In this document: positions 50,209 through 58,149 of the stretch, piece after piece
How the letters are laid out: each line of letters begins with the position of its first letter
Numbering within the stretch: position 1 is the stretch's first letter
Source: Streptomyces tsukubensis
Lineage (GTDB): Bacteria > Actinomycetota > Actinomycetes > Streptomycetales > Streptomycetaceae
Direction of reading: 5' to 3'
Assembly (NCBI RefSeq): GCF_003932715.1
Contig: NZ_CP020700.1
Location: forward strand, 1,572,501 to 1,636,500
Length of the DNA stretch: 64,000 bases
The notes under the pieces: model-generated
The model's database searches: none
The model's input: the letters and a program-made list of their open reading frames with translations, nothing else
What the model was told of the DNA's origin: nothing
Made by a program: the position numbers and the translations under genes

Positions 50209-50610
50209 GGGGCCAGTTTAACGGGGTGTGCAAGTGCTTTTGCCGCTGCCGCGGGCTCCCGTGGGCTCTCGTGGGCTCCTGCGGGCGGAGCCCTTCCGGG
50301 CAGGGGCAGGCGGTGCGGGACGGTCCCGGGAGACCCGGGCCGGGTGCCCGGAAGGGGCACCCGGCGGGACGGCTCCGCGGGGTGATCGTGCTCGGGCCGG
50401 TCCGGCGGCGGCCCGGTACGGCCCGGCCGACGGCGGCCCGGCCCGCGCGGGGCCGGTGACCGCGGGCGTCGCGGCCGGACCCCGAGGGGCCTGTGACCGC
50501 GGGCGTCGGCCGGAAGCCCCGGTGGACGGCCCCGGCGGGGCGGCTCCGCCGCGGGCGTTCCCTGAGCGGCCGGAGCCCCCGTGGACGGGCCCCGGCCCGG
50601 GCGGGGTGTT
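50209..50610. other. 400-base GC-rich interval with direct repeats
   Basis: Upstream of the ABC-F gene and downstream of the large unknown gene. A 23-base direct repeat with one mismatch (50449-50471 and 50486-50508, GGGGCC[G/T]GTGACCGCGGGCG...) has a 37-base period. Two further related blocks (CGGCCGG..CCCC..GTGGACGG) follow at about 50507 and 50568. No gene supported. Confidence 0.6.
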
Positions 50611-52029
50611 TCAGGCGCCGCCGGTGTGGACCTGGAAGGCCGCCCGGCGCAGCGCCTTGGCGAGGGCCGGATCGGGATGGGCGGCCGCGAGGGCGACCAG
50701 GACCTGGACCGTCCGGGGGTGGCCGCCGGAGCGGACCTCGTCCAGCAGCGCGGGGACCGTGCCCTGGACGGCCGCGTCGAGATGGCGCAGCAGCAGCTGG
50801 GGCTCGCCGTGGTCGGCGACGGCCGCCGCGGTGTCCACCCAGAGCCAGGTGGCCTCGTCCCGGGTGAGGACGTCATGGGCGTCCTCGGGGTCGACTCCGT
50901 CGTACTCGGCGAGCCACAGCAGGGCGTACGGCCGCAGGGACGCCTCCGTGGCCGCCGCCCGTACCTCGGACTCGGCGGGGGCGCCGACGACCCGGAGGGC
51001 CTCGAAGGCCAGTCCCCGCAGCAGGGCGTCCTCGCCGCGGGCGACGGCGAGCAGTTCCGCGACGGCGACGGCGACGGTCCGGGCGGCCAGCCAGGCACGG
51101 TACTCGGCGCGGGCGGGTCCGGGGGTGAGCCGGGCACAGCCGCGGAGCATGTCCTCGGCGGGCTGCTCGATGTTCCCGGCCGGGCTCTGGGCGGCGACGC
51201 AGATCTGCTCCAGCTTGACCCAGACCGCCCAGTTGCCGAGCGGGGTGAGGGTGGCGGAGCGGCCCCGGTCGAGAGTGAGGGCGCCGACGGCGGCGAGGCC
51301 GTCGAGGGCCCAGTCGAGGAGGGGTGCGACGGGTACGGGCGCCGCGGTGCGGCCGGCCGGGTCCACAGGGGCGTCCGGGGCACCCGGGGCGCCCGGGGCG
51401 CAGGCCACCTCGCAGCGTTCCTCGCGCAGCTCGGCGACCCGCTGCTCCAGCAGGTCGAGCAGCGCGGGCACCAGGACGGGGCCCGCGGAGAGCTGGAGCA
51501 GGGACAGCAGCTGGGGCACCGCCTCGACGACCTCGGCGACGGCGGTGGGCGCCACGTCGCCCGGGGCGGGGTGCACCAGGGACCAGGCGTCGAAGAGGGC
51601 GACCCAGCCCCGCAGGACGGCCATGTCGTCGCGGTCCCAGGCACGCAGCCGCCAGCCGGGGCGTGCGGTGCCGCCGTGGAGTTCGACGAGGCCGGCGAGG
51701 CGGGCCCGGTCCCAGCCCGCGCGGACCTGGTCGAGACTGAGCGCGAGGGCGGCGGCGGCCCGTTCCTCGGTGCCGCCGGTGAGCGGGACCGTACCGGCGG
51801 CATCACCGTCGACGGCGGCGGCCCAGCGGGCGATACGGACCGCCTCGGACAGCACGCCGCGGGCCTGGCGGGCCAGTTCGGACGGGGGTGGGGTGCCCTC
51901 GGGGGGCCTCGGCGCGGGCCGGGTGCGCCGGGTGGTCACGGCCTTGCGTGCGCTGGTCAGCGGTCGCGGGCGGACAAGACGGAGTCTGGGGTTGCGCGCC
52001 AATTGCTCATCAGGCTTTCGGGACGTCAC
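50611..52029 (-). CDS. Large conserved hypothetical protein (unrecognised)
   Basis: A 472-residue soluble protein rich in Ala, Leu and Arg with a helical look throughout (ARQARGVLSEAVRIARWAAA, VAPLLDWALDGLAAVGALTL, ALLRGLAFEALRVVG). The basic N-terminus (RKPDEQLARNPRLRLVRP) could contact nucleic acid. The C-terminal 130 residues resemble HEAT-like helical repeats (LLLRHLDAAVQGTVPALLDE). Coding bias is good over the whole length. A short Pro/Ala insert near residue 215 is low complexity. No catalytic motif; conserved probably within Streptomyces. Confidence 0.7.
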   Translation of the reverse strand: MTSRKPDEQLARNPRLRLVRPRPLTSARKAVTTRRTRPAPRPPEGTPPPSELARQARGVLSEAVRIARWAAAVDGDAAGTVPLTGGTEERAAAALALSLDQVRAGWDRARLAGLVELHGGTARPGWRLRAWDRDDMAVLRGWVALFDAWSLVHPAPGDVAPTAVAEVVEAVPQLLSLLQLSAGPVLVPALLDLLEQRVAELREERCEVACAPGAPGAPDAPVDPAGRTAAPVPVAPLLDWALDGLAAVGALTLDRGRSATLTPLGNWAVWVKLEQICVAAQSPAGNIEQPAEDMLRGCARLTPGPARAEYRAWLAARTVAVAVAELLAVARGEDALLRGLAFEALRVVGAPAESEVRAAATEASLRPYALLWLAEYDGVDPEDAHDVLTRDEATWLWVDTAAAVADHGEPQLLLRHLDAAVQGTVPALLDEVRSGGHPRTVQVLVALAAAHPDPALAKALRRAAFQVHTGGA

Positions 52030-52220
52030 GGGGAGCAGTCTTCCCGTTGACGGGCCGAAAGCCCAAACGGAACCGGGCGGACCGGCCCGGTGAGGTGGTC
52101 GCGGCGGACGGGACGGTCCGTGCGGAAGCCGGTTTCGGGAGGGGTGCGGGGGTCTGTCCCGGGGGCGAACAGGGGCACAACAGGGGGCGCATCAGGGGTT
52201 GAGCCGGGGGATCCGTCGAG

Positions 52221-52273
52221 GGTTCGGCCGGGGGTTCGGTCGGCGGTTCGGCCGGGGGTTCGGCCGGGGGTTC
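52221..52273. repeat. 12-bp tandem repeat at the 3' end of the hydrolase gene
   Basis: GGTTCGG[C/T]CGG[G/C] occurs at 52221, 52233, 52245 and 52257, and a partial fifth unit at 52269-52273 runs into the stop codon (TCA on the plus strand, 52272-52274). Confidence 0.8.
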
Positions 52274-53396
52274 ACATCAGGGGGGTGAGGAAGCGGCGGA
52301 GCGCCTCTTCGTACGCATCGGGGTCGGCGTTCCACATCGCCGCGTGGGGGGCGTCGAGTACGGCCCTGAGGGTGACCAGGTCGGGGCGGGCGGCCGCGAG
52401 TTCCCGGGACGCCGCCCAGGGGGCGACGGTGTCGTCCGGGCCGTGGAAGACCAGGGTCGGTACGCGGACAGACCGGGCGTCGGCGGCGACCGGCACCCGG
52501 TCCCGGTAGAGCCCTGCCCGGCCGCGGGCCGCGCGGACGAGCAGCGGCACCAGCGGGGCGGGGGTGTGCCGGGCTCGGGCCAGGGCGCGCAGGGCGGCCT
52601 CCTGGTCGAGGACCGGGGAGTCGAGCACCAGACCGGTGACCCGGTCGCGGAGCGCGGAGTTGGCCGCGGTGTGCAGGGCCATGGTGGCGCCGGTGGACCA
52701 GCCGTGGAGGACGATGCGGCGGGCGCCGCGGTCGGCCGCGTACCGCAGGGCGGCGTCCAGATCGCGCCACTCGGTGTCGCCGAGGTGTCCGAGGCCGTCG
52801 GGCGACCGGGGCGCGCCGGGGTCGCCGCGGTAGGCGACGGCGAGTACGGGGAGGCTGCGGCGGTGCAGGAAGGGCAGCAGGTTCAGGGTGTGTTCGCGGG
52901 TGGCGCCGAGGCCGTGGACGGCGATCACCCAGGTCTCGCGGACCCCGGGTACGAACCAGGCCGGGAGGGGGCCCAGCTCGCCGGGGACGGTGACCTCTTC
53001 GTAGGCGATGCCGAGGGCGTCGGCGGGGTTGCCGGTGTGGAGGCGGGGGGTCATCCGCACCTTGGTGCCGCGCACCGGGGGGTGCGGGCCCGGGGAGTCC
53101 AGCCGGCGGACGACGGTGTCGGGCGATTCGGCGAGCCCCTCCAGGACGGGTCCGGCGACGGCGTGGACGCCGTGTCCGGCGAGGCCGTAGGTGCCGGGGC
53201 GGCGGGAGGCCAGGCTGCGGGTGAGCGTGATCCGGCCGGGGGCGGTGGCGTGGACGGTGAGGCGGCCGCCGCCGGGGAGGGCGCGGTCGGTCGCGGGCCG
53301 GAGCGTGGTGTCGACGGCGTGGCGGGCGGCGGCGAAGGCGGTGCCGAGGCCTGCGAGCGTGGTGACGGCGGCGGCCGTCGCGATTACCGGGCGCAC
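52272..53396 (-). CDS. Alpha/beta hydrolase with N-terminal signal-anchor
   Basis: A 374-residue hydrolase. N-terminal hydrophobic stretch (IATAAAVTTLAGLGTAFAAA), possibly a membrane anchor or signal. A divergent N-terminal region is followed by the alpha/beta hydrolase core (about 140-370): HGLGATREHT oxyanion region, nucleophile Ser in GWSTGATMAL, acid Asp in VFHGPDDTVAP and His in LDAPHAAMW. Closest to BEM46-like or acyl-hydrolase proteins; substrate unknown. The GTG at 53396 (MRPVIATAAA) was chosen by the hydrophobic start. Confidence 0.8.
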   Translation of the reverse strand: MRPVIATAAAVTTLAGLGTAFAAARHAVDTTLRPATDRALPGGGRLTVHATAPGRITLTRSLASRRPGTYGLAGHGVHAVAGPVLEGLAESPDTVVRRLDSPGPHPPVRGTKVRMTPRLHTGNPADALGIAYEEVTVPGELGPLPAWFVPGVRETWVIAVHGLGATREHTLNLLPFLHRRSLPVLAVAYRGDPGAPRSPDGLGHLGDTEWRDLDAALRYAADRGARRIVLHGWSTGATMALHTAANSALRDRVTGLVLDSPVLDQEAALRALARARHTPAPLVPLLVRAARGRAGLYRDRVPVAADARSVRVPTLVFHGPDDTVAPWAASRELAAARPDLVTLRAVLDAPHAAMWNADPDAYEEALRRFLTPLM

Positions 53397-53847
53397 CGTT
53401 CCAGTGTGGTGACCCCCGCGCTCCTCTGCCAGCGGGGCGCCTCCCGGCGGGGGCCTCCGCAGTTCCGGCGGCAGGGGCGGCGAGGCAGTGACGGGGCGCT
53501 GGGGGCGGGCCCGGTCGCGGGGACCGCCGCTCCGGCGACCGGAACGGCAGGGCGGAGGAGGGGTGCCGGGTTTCCCCTTGCCGAAGGCACGGCGGGCTGC
53601 CGAGAAGCGGCCCCCGGCCTGCGGCCCGGCAACGGCCGGCACCGCGCCGTACGCCTCCGGCGCGGCCACCTGCGACGGGGGCATATGGGCGCCTCCCCGT
53701 CATCGCCGCCGTCAGGCCGACCCGTAGACCCGCGCCGGAGGCGTACGGGCGGCCCGGGCGGGCCCTTCGCGGGTCCGGGCCCGTGGGAGGGCCCGGGCGG
53801 GCCCTTCGCGGAGCCGGGCCCGGGGGAGCCGGGCGGCCCGGGGGCGG
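53397..53847. other. 450-base gene-free GC-rich region with 22-bp direct repeat
   Basis: No supported gene. GGCCCGGGCGGGCCCTTCGC + GG is present at 53751-53772 and again at 53790-53811 (period 39). The frames crossing it have Pro/Arg/Gly composition only. Confidence 0.55.
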
Positions 53848-54519
53848 TCAGCCCGGCTGGCCGTACCCCCGAAGGCGCCCGCCCGCCTCCGCCAGCTGCT
53901 CCGGTGTGAGGAGCTTCGGCGCGAGCCCGGGGACCGAGGACGCGAGCAGCCAGACCCGGCACATCCACTCCAGCTGTGCCGTGCGGTCGTACGCCTGGTC
54001 CAGCGTCGCGCCCACGGCGACCGTGCCGTGGTTCCCCAGCAGGCAGGCCCGGCGGCCGTCGAGCGCCGTGAGCATCCGGGCGGCGAGCTCCTCGGAGCCG
54101 TACACCGCATAGGGCGCGACCCGCACCGGTCCGCCGAGGTCGGCCGTCATGTAGTGGACCGGCGGCAGCTCGCTGACGAGCGTGGAGACCGCGGTGGCGT
54201 GCGCCGCATGGGTGTGGACGACGGCCCCCACCTCCCGGGAGCGGTGGACCGCCAGGTGGAGCGGCAGTTCGCTGGTCGGCTCCAGGGTTCCGAGGACCCG
54301 GCGTCCTTCGAGGTCGACGGCGGTGACGTCACCGTCCGTGAGGCGGTCGTACGGCACTCCGCTCGGGGTGACGAGGACCAGTGGCCCCACCCGGGCCGAG
54401 ACATTGCCGGAGGTCCCCACGACGAGCCCCTCCGAGGCCGTGCGGCGGGCCGTGGCGACGAGTTGCCGCCAGGTCTGTTCGATGGCGCTGTCGGACGCGT
54501 GTGCGGTCGCTCGGGTCAT
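53848..54519 (-). CDS. Class II aldolase/adducin family protein
   Basis: A 223-residue zinc-dependent enzyme of the FucA/AraD type. Motifs GTSGNVSARVG (phosphate site), TPSGVPYDRL, the Glu of TSELPLHL, zinc His pair in VVHTHAAHATA and the third zinc His in NHGTVAVGATL. Converts a sugar phosphate by retro-aldol cleavage or epimerisation; the substrate is not deducible. Alone, divergent from pit. Confidence 0.9.
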   Translation of the reverse strand: MTRATAHASDSAIEQTWRQLVATARRTASEGLVVGTSGNVSARVGPLVLVTPSGVPYDRLTDGDVTAVDLEGRRVLGTLEPTSELPLHLAVHRSREVGAVVHTHAAHATAVSTLVSELPPVHYMTADLGGPVRVAPYAVYGSEELAARMLTALDGRRACLLGNHGTVAVGATLDQAYDRTAQLEWMCRVWLLASSVPGLAPKLLTPEQLAEAGGRLRGYGQPG

Positions 54520-54708
54520 GGGGCGATCCTGTCAGCCGGTCCCCGCGCGGGACAGAAGCCCCGTGATGGATATCACCACAAGATCGGATGAACGGCGCTT
54601 TTCCCTCACCGGAGGGGCACCGCACCCGGCATCCAGGCCTCCGGAAGGGCCTCCGCAACCAAAACGGAATGATGAGAACCGCTTGGGGTCACCCCCAGTC
54701 CGGCCCCA

Positions 54709-54741
54709 GTTCACCTTCCGTTCACCCAGGTTACTTACCTT
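54709..54741 (+). promoter_or_regulatory. PHO box (PhoP binding site) before pit
   Basis: Direct repeat units of 11 bases: GTTCACCTTCC (54709-54719), GTTCACCCAGG (54720-54730) and a weaker TTACTTACCTT (54731-54741). They match the Streptomyces PHO box (GTTCACC). A TACCTT -10 hexamer at 54736-54741 overlaps the third unit. Confidence 0.75.
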
Positions 54742-54777
54742 CGGCGAGCCACTGACCTCCAAAGATTGCCTGGGTAA

Positions 54778-56049
54778 ATGGAACACATCACGCTGCTGCT
54801 CGCGATTGTGATCGTGACGGCTCTCGTGTTCGATTTCACGAACGGTTTCCACGACACCGCCAACGCGATGGCCACCACCATCTCGACCGGCGCCATGAAG
54901 CCCAAGACCGCGGTGGCCATGTCCGCCGTGCTCAACCTCGTCGGCGCGTTCCTGTCCGTGGAGGTCGCCAAGACGATCTCCAGTGGCATCGTCGACGAGG
55001 CAGGCATCACCCCAGAAGTCATCTTCGCGGCGCTCGTCGGCGCCATCCTCTGGAATCTGCTGACGTGGCTGGTCGGACTGCCGTCCAGTTCCTCGCACGC
55101 CCTCATGGGCGGTCTGATCGGCGCCACCGTCGCTTCCGTCGGCTTCAGCTCGGTCAACGGCGGCACGGTGATCACCAAGGTCCTGATCCCGGCGATCGCG
55201 GCGCCGCTGGTCGCGGGCCTGGCCGGTTACCTCGGCACCCGGCTGACGTACCGCATCGGCCGCAACACCGACCAGAAGAGCACCGACAAGGGGTACAAGG
55301 CGGGTCAGATCGCCTCCGCGGGCTTGGTCTCCCTGGCCCACGGCACCAACGACGCCCAGAAGACCATGGGTGTCATCACCCTGGCCCTGGTCGCCGGTGA
55401 CATCCTCGCCCCCGGCTCCAACCCCCCGATGTGGGTCATCGTCTCCGCCGGTGTCGCCATCGCCCTCGGCACGTACCTCGGTGGCTGGCGCATCATCCGC
55501 ACCATGGGCAAGGGCCTGACCGACCTCCAGCCGCAGCAGGGCTTCGCCGCCCAGACCAGCGCCGCGACGGTCATCCTGGCCTCCTCCAACCTCGGCTTCT
55601 CCCTCTCCACCACGCACTCCTGCTCCGGTGCCGTGATGGGCTCGGGTCTCGGCCGCAAGGGCGGTGTGGTCCGCTGGTCCACCGCCACCCGGATGTTCGT
55701 CGCCTGGGGTCTGACCCTCCCGGCCGCCGGTCTGGTCGCCGCCGCCTCCGAGTACGTGACCAAGCAGGGCGACTGGGGCGTGGCCGCCGTGGCGGTCTTC
55801 CTCGTGGCCTCCTCCGCAGCGATCTGGGTGATCTCCCGCCGCCAGGTCGTCGACCACACCAACGTCAACGACGTCGACGAGCCGGCCGACGCAGAGTCCC
55901 CTGGTGTCGTCACCACCGCCATGGCCGCCGTCACCCCGCCGCCGCCCGCCGGCGCCGAGAGCGGCGAACTGAAGGCCACCATCCACTCCTCCCCCTCCGC
56001 CGCGTCGTCGGCCCCCGAGACCGGCCCGGCCAGCCCGGCCGCGGTGTAA
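54778..56049 (+). CDS. pit: Low-affinity inorganic phosphate transporter, PiT family
   Basis: A 423-residue membrane protein with about ten helices. Both PiT signatures are present: FDFTNGFHDTANAMATTIST (about residues 17-36) and LAHGTNDAQKTMGV (about 187-200), plus GLPSSSSHALMGG and STTHSCSGAVMGSG. It moves phosphate (as metal phosphate) with protons. The C-terminal 60 residues are a disordered Pro/Ser/Ala tail. The PHO box 37 bases upstream implies control by PhoR-PhoP. A small membrane protein gene follows in the operon. Confidence 0.95.
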   Translation: MEHITLLLAIVIVTALVFDFTNGFHDTANAMATTISTGAMKPKTAVAMSAVLNLVGAFLSVEVAKTISSGIVDEAGITPEVIFAALVGAILWNLLTWLVGLPSSSSHALMGGLIGATVASVGFSSVNGGTVITKVLIPAIAAPLVAGLAGYLGTRLTYRIGRNTDQKSTDKGYKAGQIASAGLVSLAHGTNDAQKTMGVITLALVAGDILAPGSNPPMWVIVSAGVAIALGTYLGGWRIIRTMGKGLTDLQPQQGFAAQTSAATVILASSNLGFSLSTTHSCSGAVMGSGLGRKGGVVRWSTATRMFVAWGLTLPAAGLVAAASEYVTKQGDWGVAAVAVFLVASSAAIWVISRRQVVDHTNVNDVDEPADAESPGVVTTAMAAVTPPPPAGAESGELKATIHSSPSAASSAPETGPASPAAV

Positions 56050-56061
56050 GGACAGATCAGC

Positions 56062-56283
56062 ATGAAGATCGACTGGGAAGCCCTGGGCTCCGTATTCGGT
56101 GTCAGCCTCATCGGCACCGTCGCCCTGGTGGGCCTGTTCTCCCTCGGAGTCATCGCCCTGACCAAGCAGGACGCGGCCGCCGCCAAGGGTGGCTCGACGG
56201 TCCTCCCCCGTACCGGCGCCTACGCCTGCTTCACGGCCTGCGCACTCGCCGTGTCGTACGGCATCTATCTGATCGTCACCTGA
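56062..56283 (+). CDS. Small membrane protein co-transcribed with pit
   Basis: A 73-residue protein with two hydrophobic helices (GVSLIGTVALVGLFSLGVIA and YACFTACALAVSYGIYLIV) and a polar loop (KQDAAAAKGGSTVLPRT). Twelve bases after pit with AAGGACAG as ribosome site. Conserved in Streptomyces beside pit; probably an accessory protein of the phosphate transporter. Function unproven. Confidence 0.8.
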   Translation: MKIDWEALGSVFGVSLIGTVALVGLFSLGVIALTKQDAAAAKGGSTVLPRTGAYACFTACALAVSYGIYLIVT

Positions 56284-56414
56284 TCACTGCCTGATCACCG
56301 TCCGGCCACTGCCTGACCGGCTCCGATCGGCTCGTGTCGGCTCTCCGATCGGCCCTTGTCGGCTTCCGATCGGCCCGTTTCGGCTCTCCGATCGCTGCCG
56401 GCGGGCCCCTGATC
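56282..56414. repeat. Array of seven GATC sites with about 21.5-bp period
   Basis: GATC occurs at 56282, 56293, 56325, 56347, 56368, 56390 and 56411. The last five are spaced 22, 21, 22 and 21 bases. Units of the form CTCCGATCGGC[C/T]C..GTCGG are repeated. It begins at the last codons of the small membrane protein gene. Confidence 0.75.
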
Positions 56415-56436
56415 CGGATGCCGCCCTCGCGGCGGT

Positions 56437-56479
56437 GACAGCCGGGCCCTGCACCCTCGTGGTGCCGGGCCCGGCTGTC
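56437..56479 (+). terminator. Strong terminator of the pit operon
   Basis: Perfect 13-base arms GACAGCCGGGCCC (56437-56449) and GGGCCCGGCTGTC (56467-56479) with an inner GCACC/GGTGC stem and a 5-base loop. Confidence 0.8.
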
Positions 56480-56538
56480 GTATGTCCGGGGCACTTCGCG
56501 GACCTTGTATGTGGCTCTGCGCACACCGCTCCGTCGCA

Positions 56539-56690
56539 GGTCAACGGCGAGTTGACGGCTGTTCTCACCCCGTGGTGGACTGCCGGGGCCATTACGGAGG
56601 CAGTAGAGGAAGCCGGTGCGAATCCGGCGCGGTCCCGCCACTGTCACCGGGGAGAAGGTCCCCCGGGAGCCAGGAACTCTCGCCTCCGTT
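56539..56690 (+). promoter_or_regulatory. Cobalamin (B12) riboswitch
   Basis: The conserved B12 box core is clear: AGCCGGTGCGAATCCGGC then GCGGTCCCGCCACTGT (about 56610-56644), with the downstream GAGCCAGGAACTCTCGCC arm (56667-56684) and an upstream GTCAAC/GTTGAC stem (56540-56556). The boundaries are estimated. It precedes the Ser-rich ORF and the cob operon by about 45 bases, suitable for B12-dependent repression of translation. Confidence 0.92.
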
Positions 56691-56734
56691 CACGTCGAAC
56701 CAGGGCGCGGACACCCTGAGTGAGGACATTCGCC

Positions 56735-56917
56735 ATGCGCGGCAACGGTTCAGTCGGCAGCGGTTCGGCCCCGCCGAGCCCCCTCGGTCCCACCGGCTCT
56801 CCCCAGGGCTCCGCCTCCGCGGAGGCCCCCGCGGGCGTCGTCTCCTCTTCCTCGTCTTCCTCGTCCTCCTTGTCCTCCTCGTCCCCCTTGTCGTCCTCCG
56901 ACTCTTCCGGGCACTGA
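56735..56917 (+). CDS. Small Ser-rich ORF directly after the cobalamin riboswitch
   Basis: A 60-residue ORF: MRGNGSVGSGSAPPSPLG, then Ala/Pro/Gly and a run of about 24 residues that are nearly all Ser with a few Leu/Pro/Asp, ending SDSSGH. GAGGA 8 bases before the ATG supports translation. It ends 3 bases before cobD. It might be a leader ORF that couples riboswitch control to cobD translation, or a functional small protein; no homologue is recognised. The run of TCC/TCG codons may arise from slippage. Confidence 0.55.
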   Translation: MRGNGSVGSGSAPPSPLGPTGSPQGSASAEAPAGVVSSSSSSSSSLSSSSPLSSSDSSGH

Positions 56918-56920
56918 TCC

Positions 56921-57913
56921 GTGAGGGCCGACCGGATCTTCGCGTACGGCGCCACGGCGGGGCTCCTCGGTGATCTGCTGCTCGGTGATCCCCGCCGGGG
57001 GCATCCCGTGGCCGTGTTCGGGCGGGCCGCGGGCGCGTCCGAGCGGCTGCTGTGGCGTGACCACCGGGGCTGGGGCGCGCTCCACACCGCTGTCTGCGCG
57101 GGCGGCGCCGTCGCCGTGGCGGCGGGTGCCGCGCGGACCCTGCGCCGCCGACCCCTGGCGTCCGCCGCGTTGACCGCTGCCGCCACCTGGGCCGTGGTCG
57201 GCGGTACGTCCCTGGCCCGTGAGGCACGGGCGGTGGGGGACGCGCTGGCGGCCGGGGACCTCGAAGCCGCCCGGGCGCGGCTGCCGCATCTGTGCGGGCG
57301 GGATCCGCAGGCACTGGACGGGCCGGAGATCGCCCGGGCCGTGGTGGAGTCCGTCGCCGAGAACACCTCCGACGCGGTGGTGGGGGCCCTGGTGTGGGGG
57401 GCCGTGGCCGGGGCGCCGGGGCTCGTCGGCTTCCGGGCCGTGAACACGCTGGACGCCATGGTGGGGCACCGCTCGCCGCGGTACCACCGGTTCGGCTGGG
57501 CGGCGGCGCGGCTCGACGATGCGGCGGGCTGGCCGGGAGCCAGGCTCACGGCGGCGCTCGCGGTCGCCGCGGGCGATGACCCGCGGGGTGCGGTACGGGC
57601 GTGGCGGGCGGACGCACACGGGCATCCCAGCCCCAACGCGGGCCCGGTCGAGGCGTCGTTCGCGGGCGCTCTGGGGGTACGGCTCGGCGGCACGCTGTCG
57701 TACGGCGGCCGGGTCGAGCACCGGGCGGTCCTCAACGGCGGCGCACGGCCGGTCGAGGTCGGGGACATCGAGCGTGCGGTACGGCTTTCGCAACGGGTGG
57801 GCGCGCTGACGCTGGGCGTGTGCCTGGCCGGACGGTGGGCGGCGGGCCGACTGGGGCGGTTGGGGCGGCCGGGATACCAGAGGGTGACGGATTTTCCCGG
57901 GAGCGGGCGGTAG
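56921..57913 (+). CDS. cobD: Adenosylcobinamide-phosphate synthase CobD/CbiB
   Basis: A 330-residue membrane enzyme that attaches aminopropanol to adenosylcobyric acid. Family motifs: [22 protein letters not shown] near the N-terminus, [42 protein letters not shown] and the C-terminal [27 protein letters not shown] 56921 is the likely start, translationally coupled to the Ser-rich ORF (3-base gap). A 236-base gap separates it from cobQ. Confidence 0.93.
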   Translation: MRADRIFAYGATAGLLGDLLLGDPRRGHPVAVFGRAAGASERLLWRDHRGWGALHTAVCAGGAVAVAAGAARTLRRRPLASAALTAAATWAVVGGTSLAREARAVGDALAAGDLEAARARLPHLCGRDPQALDGPEIARAVVESVAENTSDAVVGALVWGAVAGAPGLVGFRAVNTLDAMVGHRSPRYHRFGWAAARLDDAAGWPGARLTAALAVAAGDDPRGAVRAWRADAHGHPSPNAGPVEASFAGALGVRLGGTLSYGGRVEHRAVLNGGARPVEVGDIERAVRLSQRVGALTLGVCLAGRWAAGRLGRLGRPGYQRVTDFPGSGR

Positions 57914-58149
57914 TCCACAGGCTCCGACGGGATTCGGGCGATGGGTTCAGCATGGGATCCGGTTCGGCGTGGGATCCGGTTCCGCTGCCGGCGGGCGGGT
58001 CCGGCCGTAGTGCCTTGCGGGGCTACGGCCGGTGCGTGCGCGGGCGGTGGTGCGCGGGGATGCGGGCCGTCACGGGCAGGCGCGGGCTCACGGGCGGAGC
58101 CGTGCGGAGGACATTCGGAGACGACGGGACGGAAAGGAGGCGGTGGTTG

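Noticed and set aside
50124..51806. Upstream extension of the ABC-F frame to a 1093-codon protein
   Set aside because: The extension is Pro/Arg/Ser-rich and out of frame with the 472-residue gene there; the ribosome site and family start both point to GTG 50123.
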